From the NCBI GenBank assembly GCA_022495005.1, contig JAGYXB010000135.1, positions 434,001 to 498,000 of the forward strand: 64,000 bases of DNA, read 5' to 3'. The stretch's first letter is position 1. Every line of letters starts with the position of its first letter. The DNA comes from Rhyacophila brunnea. Lineage: Eukaryota; Arthropoda; Insecta; Trichoptera; Rhyacophilidae. Below, in pieces: positions 38,262 through 50,149 of the stretch. Below the pieces are notes generated by a model, which did not search any database, had not been told where the DNA came from, and saw only the letters and a list, made by a program, of their open reading frames with translations. The translations under genes and the position numbers were made by a program.

Positions 38262-38473
38262 ACCATGTCTGTGGCTTCCACAGAGTAGAGGTTTGTATTG
38301 ACAGATTTTGTTTTTTAGGAGAAATGGATGTCAGCCACTTGCTCAACCTGTTGGGTCCATACCCTGACTCACACACAAATTAAAAAACAATATGTGTACT
38401 TGCCAAATCCAGGATTCGAACCTGGGACCCACGGCGTAATAGTCCAACGCTTAAGCCGCGCGGTTACCGTGGG
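38262..38473 (-). mobile_element. SINE family A, near full-length tRNA-derived copy
   Basis: On the minus strand it begins with a tRNA-like head, cccacggtaaccgcgcggct, then a B box within caggttcgaatcctgg (38412-38427 region). It continues with the family body: ggcaagtacacatattg, ttgtgtgtgagtcagggtat, gagcaagtggctgacatcc and cctctactctgtgg. The head includes an A-box-like segment, so this is the best copy for defining the RNA polymerase III promoter of the family. It is not a functional tRNA, since the anticodon-side stems do not fold as a cloverleaf that I can see. Confidence 0.85.
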
Positions 38474-39820
38474 TGGGTGCTTTAACTATAATTGAAATTA
38501 TACTTAGCAAAAAAATATCCGTTATCATAAAGCTTACCATAATAAATGTAAACATCTAACGCTCTTTATCTACTAACTGAAAAGAAAGTGATACTAAAAT
38601 CTGGCATTTTTTCCTGTTGGTTTTTCAAGGTAGGCGTTGTTACGTAGGGACTTTGTTGTGTTTAAAAAATCACTAATGAAAATAAGCTAAGCCGCAGGTA
38701 AAGGGCGACATAATAATGTCGTTGGCATTTAATTGTCGTGGAGGAGAGGCCAAATTAAGAACTCGTATACATTTTCACGTCCATTGTAGGACAAAAAGAA
38801 TAATGTTCTCGCCGCGATTTTTACGGCCTACCTCCCGAGTTTACGCCCGTAATTTACTTAAAACTGCTTTGTTTGTTCCTATGCAAAGCGGCAACATCCC
38901 ATTACACCAAGATAAACCCTTTTAGTTGTGGATATACAAGCGATTTTGTGCGCGAGATATACACCGAAGAACGACACAACATGTACATCATTTAGCGTTA
39001 TATTAGGGAAATGGGAAAACAAATAAATTGAATTAACAAACAAAAAGCACAGCAACGGAACAATGCTCCATAATCAAAGCTTAATTGAAAATCATTTCGG
39101 AAACAAAACTTGCGCGTAGTGAAATATTTTAAGGTTAGAATAAAATTTTATTAAAAACTTAAGGGTTTATTTTAGATTAAGCTGCGTTTTAATTGTTCTT
39201 GCTTTTTATTTGAGGGACGTGACGAGAATATATAGGCATTATAACGGGTGAGTATGAAAACAGAGTAAGCTGTCTAAACGCAAAGGGTTCATAGAATAAA
39301 AGCTCCGGTGAAAGTTAATTATTTGCATAAAGACGAGGCAGGCAAAAAGGTTTTAGCAACAAAAGTTTTTGACGAAAGGAGCCCGAGATCTTAGTCGAGG
39401 GGATGAACCTACCGACTTTACTTTTTCTACTTAAATGTTATTAAATTCAGATACATTCTGTTATTTACTTAGATTAAAATACTAACATACTAGTCGAGTA
39501 TGAATATACTTGCATTAAAGACAGCTGATTTTTGACTAATGAAATAATATATTTTATTATTTTTATTTCATCACTAATTTATTTAATGTGAAATACATAT
39601 TATTATATTTTGCGTACTTTACAATTTTATTAGTAATATTAATAAGTATTTCAGGTAAAAATCAATCATCAAAATCCATTGTTTTAGAAATGAATTTTTT
39701 TAACATGGTAAATTTAAGAACTACATTTGGAAATGCATACTTACCTGAAATAAATAATATACATTTAATTTATTTTGTTTGTACGTAAATTGAAAAAAAC
39801 ACTTAAGTTATTATTTCTAC
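38474..39820. other. Noncoding sequence with a GC-elevated island at 38690-38940
   Basis: The island carries a 69-codon plus-strand open frame without a known domain. Another mixed patch is at 39290-39420. No repeat partner was noticed. Confidence 0.35.
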
Positions 39821-39821
39821 A

Positions 39822-39895
39822 TCCAAGATTTGAACCGGAGCTCATGGTTTTAAAGAGATGGGTGCCCTGGTAGTACTTCGCCATGAGAATAAGTT
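39822..39895 (-). mobile_element. tRNA-like SINE head, family C
   Basis: Minus-strand words ctcatggcgaagtac, gggcacccatctcttt and accatgagctccggttcaaatcttgg contain a B-box-like ggttcaaatc. A related fragment with the same order (gagctcattgatttaaag, gccgatgatactccgatgag on the plus strand) is at 45757-45815. Confidence 0.45.
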
Positions 39896-40179
39896 GAGTT
39901 ATTTTTTTTCGTATTACGATAGTAATAATAATACGTCAAATAAAATGTTAGCCAGGATAAGTCACAGTGATGATTTATTTGACATATATATATACACACA
40001 TTTCAGGAAATACAATAGTTTAAAAATATATAAACGTAGTTATATATTTTATAAAAATGACTTCTCAATAAACCCCGATGTAATAAGTTATTATTTTAGT
40101 TAATTTATCATATCATGTCATTTAGAATTTTAATACTATACAAATGTATATTGGTTGGAATACTGAAATAGTCATGTAC

Positions 40180-40560
40180 GCATTTAATTGGTAGGCACAC
40201 TTTCTGTTGATATATCGGAAAACTACGTTATCGTTGGAAACGTGCGTTCTGCAATATCGGTTATGCTCGGTAATCAGATATTTTCAATCAAACAAGCTAA
40301 GCCTTTAGCTCTAATATATAAATACTCCACTGAAGATTGGAGTGTGCCTGCCTGGTTTGAAGATAGGCTGGAGGATAAAAACGGATAATTGAAAGAGGAG
40401 CGCCTAAACTAAGTTAGGCTCTCTCGAGGGTGGGAGAGGCTTAGGGCTTAGAAGGGATAGACGCCGTTGTAAGTCTCACTGCTTTTGCCTTCCACACTCG
40501 GCACTGGAGAAATCTAATTCTATTTCATAAAACGCTTCAAACTTTCGGTCTCTACATATA
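40180..40560 (+). other. Unclassified island, possible mobile-element remnant
   Basis: An open frame at 40188-40388 ends with STEDWSVPAWFEDRLEDKNG. It is followed by GC-rich sequence with ctctcgagggtgggagaggc at 40419-40438 and gacgccgttgtaagtctcac. The look is that of an old transposon or LINE 3' region, but I do not recognise it. Confidence 0.3.
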
Positions 40561-42725
40561 AACGCGCGTTGGGAGGAGGCTGTTTGGAAATGTTGGTAAA
40601 TACACGGCACCTAAAATGTGTCTTTAAACAATTAACATTTAGAAAAATACTGAATATAAAATTAGTTAAATAATTGTAAAGAAAAACTCATATATGCAAT
40701 AGTAATTATGTAAGTTGCATTGGTAATATTAAAATTATTGAGATAATTATAAATGCATGTATAATAATTTTGACATTTTTATATAAAACATTAAAAATAA
40801 TATCGATTTAGTATTACAGGTGTAGTACCTCTGAAATGTATAATATATATATATTATTTTAATTCACGTCATTTAATAACGAAGAATGCATGTTTTTGAC
40901 AATATCTTTTAAAATGAATGAATTCAGTCTAGCTAGATCATTAAAAAAATATTATTTCCAGTATTTTGTTTGTTACTGTGTAAATTAAAAAAAAAGGTCT
41001 AATTAAACGTTCGGTTTTAATATTGTGTCGAAAATATTAACTACAAATAATTAATTGTTTCTATATGTTACTGTTAATTCGATAGTCGTTTTGTAATGTA
41101 AATTATATCTATAATAATTCATTATGTTATATTATATTATATTTATTATACAATGTTAATTTGAATTCATTATTAGACACGAACGTATTTTTATTCCTAT
41201 TTGCTACATGCTAATTTTTGTAAGAAAACGTGTTACTATATAGTTATGTATTAATTATAAAAGTAATTATTTTCCAGGTTTTAAAATATTATTATTATGA
41301 TAAAATGTTATCTAGCTAGATGACAGTTTTATATTTTCATATAGAATTTCTTGTCAATAAGCACCGATGAAAAAAAAATGATATAAAGTTATTATGAAAA
41401 ATAAGTTTAATGATAAAATGAAGATCATATCTATATTTTAATCAATTATATATTGAAGAAACAATCATTGTTGTTTTTAGGTTTTAAGTATTTATGAAAA
41501 GCCTGTACGTTGTGTGTATAAGTATGCATCTTTGAAATGTGAGTATACATACTTTCTGGGATGTATTAGTTTGACGCATCGCCTCAAGCTCTTGTTATTT
41601 GAGATTATAATTGTAACAAGGCCTGAATGATCAAAAATGTATCAGAATTTCACAAATTGTTGTATATGAATTCAGAATTCATTTCGAGATGCCTTGCCTA
41701 ATGAAATATCTTATATTTCAATACTATTCTGTTAAATACTAACTAAAAAATTAAATTTATAAATTATTAAGTAATATTAAAATACAATCAAAGTTAGATT
41801 TATGTAAAGTGAGTGATGCAAATTTAATTTGTTCAATATTGTAATGTATACTGTAGTACATATGAGGTTACCATGTGACATAAAATTATATTGCTTGACT
41901 CAGCAATAAATTTAACTATACGGAATAATACATACGGAATATGATATTGCATTTATCATGATATACTGGTGCACAAACGTTATAGCGGACATAAAACTCT
42001 AAACTGAAAAATTCCACCTTACATTAACGACATCGTAATATTCGTAATAATATATTAAATGCAGTGAAAATTTTCATTTGTATGATTGAATGAATTATCG
42101 ATTGTATTTTATGATACGGTTACCATCAATCATGCTATTATTTACATTATGGTTATATAATATGCCTGATATATATTTGTTAGAGGTGACTACTTAATAA
42201 AATAGAATATAAAATATATTCAAAGTAAAATAGGTATACCCCGAGCATTACAAAAATACATAAAAAGTATTATTACCTTAAGAATAAGTAATCAAGTACC
42301 TACCTACTAAATACTAAGCTTTTTACATATTATTTCTTGGGGTTGTTGCGAAAGTTTAGTTTAGATGGTTAGAGTTAACAACGGATTGTGTGTTTATATA
42401 TAAATATGTATGCTAAAAAAGTCAAGGTCCTCCAATATATAGAAAATGCTCATACATCACAAGGAAATTAACATTATATCTGATTTTAGAAGGCATGTCA
42501 AACTTCAGATAGCAATTGATCCATAACATGATTTTGGGAGTAACCAACTTTTCGTTTACATAGTGGTAATTTATGAAAAATATTATGATTTACATTTATT
42601 TATATGAATTGGCCAATGCTATTTTATTTTAGATTAATAGCAATGTTTGAGTGAATCATCCATCATTAAAACAATCTTATTAATTTTATTTCTTTCCCCA
42701 TATCCGATCCCTGATCCAAAACTTT
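40561..42725. other. Very AT-rich noncoding sequence
   Basis: No coding or repeat feature is recognised beyond short AT runs, for example at 41130-41150. Confidence 0.4.
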
Positions 42726-42729
42726 CACA

Positions 42730-42750
42730 AACCTTCACAAAGTGAAGGTT
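42730..42750. repeat. Perfect 9-bp-stem hairpin next to a SINE
   Basis: AACCTTCAC and GTGAAGGTT pair perfectly around an AAA loop. It sits just beyond the tail end of the SINE A copy at 42774. Confidence 0.6.
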
Positions 42751-42773
42751 GTAATTTTTTTTTCAAAAAAATA

Positions 42774-42919
42774 ATGTTGCCACTTTCTCAACCTATTAGT
42801 TCCACACTTGGACTCCAAACACACATTAAAAAAACAATATGTGTATTTGCCAGACACAGGATTCTAACCTGGGGCCCACGACATTATAAACTGACGTGAA
42901 GTCGCTAGGAAATCGTGGG
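42774..42919 (-). mobile_element. SINE family A copy, diverged
   Basis: On the minus strand the head reads cccacgatttcctagcgac and then caggttagaatcctg, a mutated B box. It is followed by caaatacacatattg and gtgtgtttggagtccaag. The tail after the gag(a)aagtgg word is missing. Confidence 0.7.
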
Positions 42920-43149
42920 CATCTTATATCCGCTAAATAATGTGAAATTTTACATTATGTATAGCTACAACATAAAAATTGTGTAAAATTTACAAACGAA
43001 CTTTTATAATTAATATTATGATGCTTAGTATAAAAAAAAGCGAACACGTTCTTCACAATATCTGAGGTCTCACTATGAAAAGAAAGATTTAACGTTTAGT
43101 TATTTTCATTCATAATATTAGTAGTATGGCATGCCACCCACACCAGATA

Positions 43150-43178
43150 CGAGGGTGGGTCAATAAGTCCTTAGAAAA
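43150..43178 (+). repeat. Mariner left terminal inverted repeat
   Basis: 29 bp, starting CGAGGGTGGGTCAATAAG. It pairs with 44423-44451 with one mismatch. It is the transposase binding and cleavage site. Confidence 0.92.
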
Positions 43179-43323
43179 GCCGACAGGTGGCGCGACTAGT
43201 ACTGCAAGCGGTTTGTTTTCATGCAGCGGCAATACCGATTCAGTATGCTGCGAAGTTTCAATCAGATTGGTCGGGTTGTTGTGTGTTTCTCGTACATTTA
43301 AAAAAAAAAATTGCTTGTGGAAA

Positions 43324-44385
43324 ATGGAAAAATGGAAAATGGAGAAAATTGAGTTTAGAGTTGCTATTAAACATTTTAATATAAAAGGGTTAACAGCAAA
43401 GGAAATAAAAAATGAGTTGGATTTAGTTCGCGGCATATCTGCTCCTTCACTTGCAACTATTTATAACTGGTTAAATGAATTTAAACGTGGCCGTACATCA
43501 ACAAAGTATGAACCACGCTCAGGACGTCCTGTAGAGGTGACTACACCAGAAATGATCAATAAAATCCACGATATGGTGTTAAGTGACCGAAGATTGAAGT
43601 TGAGTGAGATAATTGAGGTTACAGGGATCTCAAAAGGTAGCGTCATTTCTATTTTACATGACAAATTGGGCATGAAAAATATTTCTGCAAGATGGGTGCC
43701 GCGTTTGCTCACAGTCTACAATAAACGCAATAGGGTGGTGGCCTCTAAAGCCCTGTTGTCGCTCATGCAACGCAATCCGGATGAATTTTTTCGTCGCTTT
43801 GTGACTGTAGATGAAACATGAATACACCACTATACTCCCGAGACGAAAGAACAGTCAAAGCAGTGGATTGCAAAAGGCGAACCATGTCCAAAGAAGGCGA
43901 AAACCGTAAAATCAGCTGGTAAGGTTATGGCTACCGTATTTTGGGATGCACGTGGAATTATTTTCGTTGACTATTTGGAAAAAGGAAAAACAATAACAGG
44001 GGATTATTATGCATCTTTATTGGACCAGCTTAAAAACAAAATTGAAGAAAAACGGCCTCATTTAAACAGGAAAAAATCCTCTTTCATCAGGACAATGCCC
44101 GTGTTCACACATGTTTACGATCAATGGCTAAAATTGTAGAATTGAAGTTCGAATTGGTCGACCACCCACCGTATTCGCCAGATTTAGGCCCCCAGTGACT
44201 TTTTCCTTTTCCCAAACTTAAAAAAATGGCTAAGTGGACGTTTTTTTTCAAATGAAGAAGTCATCGATCGGACAAATGCTTATTTTGGGGACCTTCCGAA
44301 AACTTATTTTTCTGACGGTTTAAAAAAAATTGAGAAACGTCTAACCAAGTGTATTGAGCTCCAAGGAAATTATGTTGAGAAATAA
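43324..44385 (+). pseudogene. Mariner (DD34D) transposase, inactivated
   Basis: The family makes cut-and-paste transposases of about 345-355 residues, and this frame would give about 354. The N-terminal DNA-binding part has two helix-turn-helix segments: EFRVAIKHFNIKGLTAKEI, and later KLSEIIEVTGISKGSVISIL after the GRP linker. The catalytic part shows VTVDET (first Asp), HQDNARVHTC (second Asp) and YSPDL..SD (third Asp), with 34 residues between the last two. Three lesions are seen. A TGA at 43819-43821 replaces the conserved Trp after VDET. A one-base loss in the A-run near 44070-44078, before LFHQDN, shifts the frame. An extra C near 44190-44195, before the last Asp, shifts it again. The start chosen is ATG 43324. 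The open frame runs in from 43126 outside the element, so that upstream ATG is not real. Confidence 0.93.
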
Positions 44386-44422
44386 AAAAAAAATACAAAA
44401 AATAAAACCTGTTTTAATGCTT

Positions 44423-44451
44423 TTTTCTAAGGAATTATTGACCCACCCTCG
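44423..44451 (-). repeat. Mariner right terminal inverted repeat
   Basis: Inverted partner of 43150-43178, ending ...GACCCACCCTCG before the TA. Confidence 0.92.
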
Positions 44452-44453
44452 TA

Positions 44454-45105
44454 CCTTACCCTCCCTTTGCAATACGTCCAAAATAAATGACGATAACGGA
44501 ATGTTTAAGTTATATTGTCTCAAAAAGTAAATCAATGGAATGCATGAGGAATCCAATAGCTATGGGTTTAGATCCATAGCGTTATTAATAGAGAATTTAG
44601 TTTTTCTGAATAACCTTATATTGAGATCTCATATTTAGAATATCAAACCGGCACAAGTTTTAAAAGAATGTATTATCACCGCATCGTCGTCTATGTACTG
44701 AATTTCAAACCTCATGACTTACGAGACATAAGTAAAAATTGAGCGTGACAGAAAAAAATAACAAAATAAGTTATAGAGTTTAGCATTTATTATTTATTAT
44801 TTATAATAAAACAGATTTGTATTGACTACATTGCAATTATTTATAAAATAAATATGGTTGATATTTATGTTCTACAATAAATTATATTAGGGCCAATTAT
44901 GATCCTAAACTGATTCCTAACCCAATCCAATATTACCTACCTAGGTATCATAATTATTGTCGCTATCTAGGTACTGAGTAATAAATAAATAAATGATAAT
45001 TAGTCACTGTTGAACCGTATTAGTGTGAGCACATGTTACATGTAGAACATCAAGACGTCAATACCGTGATTGCAGTAGTTTTGAGCGCCAATCGCCATGC
45101 GCACA
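44454..45105. other. Noncoding AT-rich sequence
   Basis: Nothing recognised. The host sequence resumes directly after the TA. Confidence 0.4.
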
Positions 45106-45419
45106 GGGTGAGTTATTCATCAGTTATCTTTCGTCTCTCATTGCCTCTGAACTTTGTAAACACAGTACTATCTTAAACTCAAACAAGTAAATTTTAACTG
45201 TGAGAGTGACTTCCAAACCGTCAGTTTACCAGTTGTGTGAGTGCGTGAACACGGAACCAGCTCCAGCGTGCGTGCCGTCTCAACATCAGAGGTTAGTGCC
45301 TGGATTGAATCCATGTGTAACCGCCTCCTCCCAGTATCGCATATCTACCCCAATTACAGTTCACTGGAAAGCGCCGCCATATTATAATATCGATCTGTAT
45401 TATAAAGTTGTTCAATAAA
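45106..45419 (+). other. Unclassified higher-complexity segment before a SINE
   Basis: It contains an initiator-like tcatcagttatc at 45117-45128 and a donor-like ATCAGAG|GTTAGT at about 45286-45297, plus an open frame at 45200-45418. These could be a first exon on the plus strand or the unique 5' part of a repeat. I see no known protein. Confidence 0.2.
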
Positions 45420-45630
45420 TAACGGACTATCATGCCGTGGGTCTCAGGTTCGAATCCTGGGTCTGGCAAGTACACATATTGTTTGTCAATTTGTGTGTGA
45501 GTCAGGGTATCTAATAGGTGGAGCAAGTGGCTGACATCCATTTCTCGTAAAAAACAAAATCTGTTAATACAAACCTCTACTCTGTGGAGGCCCATATGAT
45601 CCTATTAGAATCGGACATGGTCGAAAAAAA
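45420..45630 (+). mobile_element. SINE family A copy
   Basis: The head is partly kept (cggactatcatgccgtggg), with an intact B-box region caggttcgaatcctgg. Then follow gcaagtacacatattgt, tgtgtgtgagtcagggtat, gcaagtggctgacatcc, acaaacctctactctgtgg and the tail cccatatgatcctattag...cggacatgg, ending in an A-run. The 5' half of the tRNA head is diverged or truncated. The minus-strand open frame at 45293-45595 is a shadow of this repeat. Confidence 0.85.
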
Positions 45631-45756
45631 AATTGTAAATCTGAAGAGTTGTTAGAAATAGTCATTACTTATCCAGACAATTAATTAAGAATTTGTTTTG
45701 AACGAACGTACATCATAATATATGATGATGAAATTGGCATACACGAAATTTAAGTC

Positions 45757-45815
45757 TAGAGCTCATTGATTTAAAGATGGAACATTTGCCGATGATACTC
45801 CGATGAGAGGATCAA
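45757..45815 (-). mobile_element. SINE family C head fragment
   Basis: It matches the order of words in 39822-39895 (gagctcat..ttttaaag, then ..gccctg/gccgatg, then actccgatgag), with many substitutions. Confidence 0.35.
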
Positions 45816-48800
45816 AATTAGATTAAAAAGTAAAATTAAAACTTATCAAATTATTTACTCATTCGACTTTATTTCAACTATAAGAGTAGCTTTTAGATTT
45901 GAAAAAGCTTGACTGTTTATAAAGTATCCATCCGAGAAGTCTTTTTGAGCCGACACTTACTCGCAAGTATACTTAAAGCTTGTTAGAGTTAGCTTTCAGA
46001 CAACTTTCAAGTCTGTTGTAACTGAAAAAGTTGTTTAGCTTAAATATTGCATTGTACATAATAAGCAAAATTCGGAACGGGAAAGTTTAAATTAAAATTG
46101 ATTAGACGATAGCAAATATTGTTTTTCGTAGTAAATTAAGCGGCTTCACTTGAAATATAAACATTAATATTGTTAAGAAAGTATTCATTGATTTTGCCGG
46201 AAAAGTGTTAGAATTTTAATTAATTAAGAGCGTGTTTAATGGAAACATAAAAATATATTATCTCGGAAACGATAACAAAGGTTAAAGAGAGGAACAAGAA
46301 TCATCAATGTTGTTTACTGTCATTAGATTCATTGTGAAAAACAATCAGGTCTAAAAATATATTTATAATACAATATTCAACTACAAATAATAATATCGAA
46401 TGAAAACAAAATCAGTTTAATTGACGTTAAGCTTTTGTAGGTGACTTTTTTTGTTTTAAATACCTAAATAAAACATTAAAATTTAGTAATTAATATATAT
46501 AAAGAGAATGCTCTAGCATGGGAAAGGTCGACCAATACGTTATTGGCCCATGCATTTATTTTACAGATTTTCACTAGAACTGAGAACGGGTCTGTGTATA
46601 TTAAATCCCAGACTTTATATTAAATCATGGTAAAAATATTAAATAAAATTGATTTAACAAAAAATATGTCTGGATTATTTCTTTTGTCGTGTTCACGTAA
46701 ATATCGTATACTTAGTCAGGAGCTATCGCACTAGAACCGGAAAGCATGTATTTGAATTCTACTTGGCTCAAGATTTATCGTAATAGATATGTTAAGATTT
46801 TTCCACGTTAAGAATTTCAACAGAAAATCTTTATATTCTATAATATCTCCTGTGTTTATGCAATGTTCAATAAAAATATTAGGTTTTAAAAGAAATTTTC
46901 CCTTTTTTGTACATTTGTATAGAAAATACCAGATGGATAATTATACTTTTAAACTTTGTAAACGTAAGTAGGTTTATATAAGTTTACGTAAGTAGGTTAT
47001 TATATGTGATTATTACATAGTGTATACGTCAGTAAACAGCAATCTTTACTATATCAAATTAAATACTAAACACTTTTTAGGGACCGCATTTATATACAGA
47101 TTTGGCATTAATATCCAAATTATTTATTTTATAAAACGATAAAATCTTATCTTATGCTACATATTATTATTATATAAAAATCTTTGCTGGGTAGCATATA
47201 ATTATTCTGGGTACCTCATGCGGTCCACGGGCCACGGGTTGCCCACTATTGGTATAAGTCACTTTTTATTTCAAAATACATATTAAATTATAGCATGTTT
47301 CATCTCAAAGTTTTATTAATCGGACTTTATGCTATTGTTCTAGAAGAGTTACCTTTTCTATTGATTAAAACAGTACCAATAAATGTATTAAAATTGTTTT
47401 ACTTAAAACAATTTGATAATAAAATCTTTCAAAAAAAATAGAATACTAAAATTGTATTACTAAATTATTACTGGAGAGATAATAAAGCAGTGTTAAGCAA
47501 GAGTTTTAATGGAGATGACATAATATTAAATTATTAAATACATCAACAGTATCAAATTAAAGATAACCCTTGCTAAGCTGCCTTCGCGGAGTTCGAAATA
47601 AAGACAAAGTCCCAATGAGACGGTCATAAAGTTGGCAATTAACGGGACAAGCTGTGAAATGTTTTCACACCAGACACAATGAAAGTGTTGCGATAAGATG
47701 CCGAGCGTCTGGGTGTCGTCGGCGTCTCTTCTCGACGCCTGGGTAACGGATTGCCGGAGCCGGTTATAAATCGTATAAATACGGTTGACGCCTCGCTATA
47801 CTGGAAGATAAATAACAGATGTAATGATAGCGAGGCTTGCAAACCAGTTACATCACCAACAATAGTTGAAATAAATAATTTTGATTGTATTACATGTTAA
47901 TCTTTGATTTTAAGAAGGTCATATTCACAGCACATTCTACCTATTACATTCATAAAATTGAAAAACAAAACTTAAAATTGGCAGACTTGAGATTCGCAGA
48001 TAGTGTAAGCCAAAACGATGTAGCTCGGTATTTTGATTGTGTACCGTATTAATAAGTACTATTTATTATCTAATTTAAAAAAAAATGAGCGTAATTTAGG
48101 TTATTGGCCTTATAGTCGGTTACCAACCCTTTTTTAGTAAGTTTATTATAATTGACATAGTTTAGGGTTTCTAAATATTTTTCCGTCGCGTGTAAGTTAA
48201 TTAACAATTAAATCTAGCTACATTTGCCGGTAATTTAATCAGAGGTAATTTCATTATATATATTTGGCCAATCTTAAAAACTATTTTAATTCATCCCATT
48301 TTCTAGTAACTTACTATGTTTGAAAAAAATATAATGCACTCAAAATAATAATTGATTTCTAATAAATGAACCACGATAATGTATATAAATTACTTAATAG
48401 ATTATTATTATTGTAAATATTTGCCACTTCTGCATAGAAGGACACATAAATTTGGTTCCAGATGTCATCACTATTCTAAAATATGTCATTTAGCAGTAGC
48501 GTTACTTTAAAACGGAACTCACCGTTAATACTTACACTGCAATATTTTTTTAACCACAGTTGAAACATGTCAAAAAATGTGAATAAACCTGGTTGAATAT
48601 TCTTATAAATAATGCTGTATTTTGCAGGTGGGTAATATAACAATGTTAGTGTTCCCTTTCAGCTTAAAAAATTGATTTATCATTGTAACTTAAAAATTGC
48701 AAATATATTTTATTTGACATACAATCTAAAGTCATATATTAATATACTAACATAAAGCAGTTCGTATTTTCTTCATCACCATCAGCTTCGACCAATTTAC

Positions 48801-49475
48801 TGTTGTATGCTGATACTGCAGCAATTAACTAATTTATCAGCAAAGATCTACTTAAATTTAAACTTTTTCTACCTGTTGCGTACTACTAGATGAGCAAATT
48901 TGTCGAAAAATCGTATTATCTTTGAACTTTTAGTCATGTCCATTTAATTTTTTTTTTAGAAAACTTTAATATGTCGGGTATTCTTAATTATCCTTAATTG
49001 TTATGCCTAATATGAACTTCTACATACGATGCTGTGCTACTTTGGTTCTCTTTTTTACTGACGGTTAATATTATTATTTTATTATTTAAGCCATACTTTA
49101 ATCATGATAAAATTCAGTTTTATCACCTCAGTAAACATAAAATTGAGTATCTTTTAAATGTTAATTCTTACTGTTAAAACTATCTGGGTTTATTTACAAT
49201 TTGTAAAAACGTGTTGTTATAGCCATATTATAATGCCCGCCACTGACAGGAATATAAATACCTAAGCGATCTCACGTTTGTTCGAATGCACCATACGCGC
49301 AGCAAAGACGTTGCATTCGAGCATGCTTGTTATACGAGTATACCACTGGAGTAGAAAAATACAGATATTAAAAAAATGTTACGTAATAAATACATTGGAT
49401 AATAATTTATATTTACATAATATTATGCTTTAAACATTTATAGTCAATCCCTTTTGCAGTCAAAATATTTTGTAG
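45816..49475. other. Noncoding AT-rich sequence with one island near 47.7 kb
   Basis: At 47620-47850 the composition is more GC-rich (gatgccgagcgtctgggtg, gtcggcgtctcttctcgacg), with a minus-strand open frame (47639-47842) that I do not recognise. Short direct repeats of acgtaagtaggtt occur at 46962-47000. A decayed LINE-tail-like trace may be at 48770-48830. Confidence 0.35.
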
Positions 49476-49479
49476 TCAA

Positions 49480-49675
49480 CGCCTATCATCTGGGGGTTCC
49501 GGTTTAGATGCTTGGTAAGGTCACAATATATTATTGCGATTTTATAAAAGCTTGGGTGCTTGCAATTGTCTCACGTATATTACCGATTACACTTTTAATT
49601 GACTACACTATTAATTGTCATTGGGTTACATGGCCAGTAGTAGTCTTAAAAAAGAATATATATTTTTTCAAGCAT
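49480..49675 (+). mobile_element. SINE family B copy
   Basis: It contains ctgggggttccggttt, ggtaaggtcacaatatatta, aaagcttgggtgcttgca, attgtcattgggttac and agtagtcttaaaaaag, in the same order as the other B copies. The open frame 49508-49708 is a by-product. Confidence 0.75.
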
Positions 49676-50149
49676 AACATTTTCTTAGATGGTGACACAC
49701 ACGATTGATTTTGTAACTATGCGGATTAAAAGTAAAATTAAAAAATTACAGTATTTTTATTACTAAGTATTATATTGCAATATGATTTATTTAAAATATA
49801 TTTTATTTTCAACGATTTTTTAAAACAAATAATTTTTTTTCTTGTCCATGAATTTCAATAAATTGTCACCATTAATTAGATCTAATTTATTAAAATAAGT
49901 GCCCGATTTGTTATCAAGATTAAATTCGAGTTGAGAGATGCTCATATGAATATTATTATGGTAAGTACGGCAATTGTATCTAAAATCTCAGGTTTAGTCT
50001 TTTTTAATCGGTAAAGTAGATAGATAGCTACTATAAAATAAATTGAAATATCGTAAGAAACATTCATTTTATATGTTTATTCAATGTTAATGTATTAAAT
50101 ATAATTGAAGTTTATTATAACAAACTGATATATTGTATACTGGTCTGTT

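Larger units (their letters stand above)
43148..44453 (+). mobile_element. Full-length mariner transposon with TIRs and TA target duplication
   Basis: The element spans 43150-44451 (1302 bp), the usual mariner size, flanked by TA at 43148-43149 and 44452-44453. The first 29 bases (CGAGGGTGGGTCAATAAGTC...) match the inverted right end with one mismatch (G/T at position 18). It contains one transposase gene, broken by a stop and two frameshifts. Ends this well matched suggest a recent insertion or one still mobilisable in trans, although the coding part is dead. Confidence 0.95.

Noticed and set aside
38400..38473. tRNA gene on the minus strand
   Set aside because: The B-box region is good, but the 5' part does not fold as a tRNA and the sequence continues into a body shared with other SINE copies, so it is a SINE head.
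43126..43323. Upstream extension of the mariner ORF
   Set aside because: It begins outside the TIR and runs through the inverted repeat and the 5' untranslated part. The family start fits ATG 43324.
45293..45595. 100-codon minus-strand frame as a gene
   Set aside because: Most of it is the antisense of a SINE family A copy.
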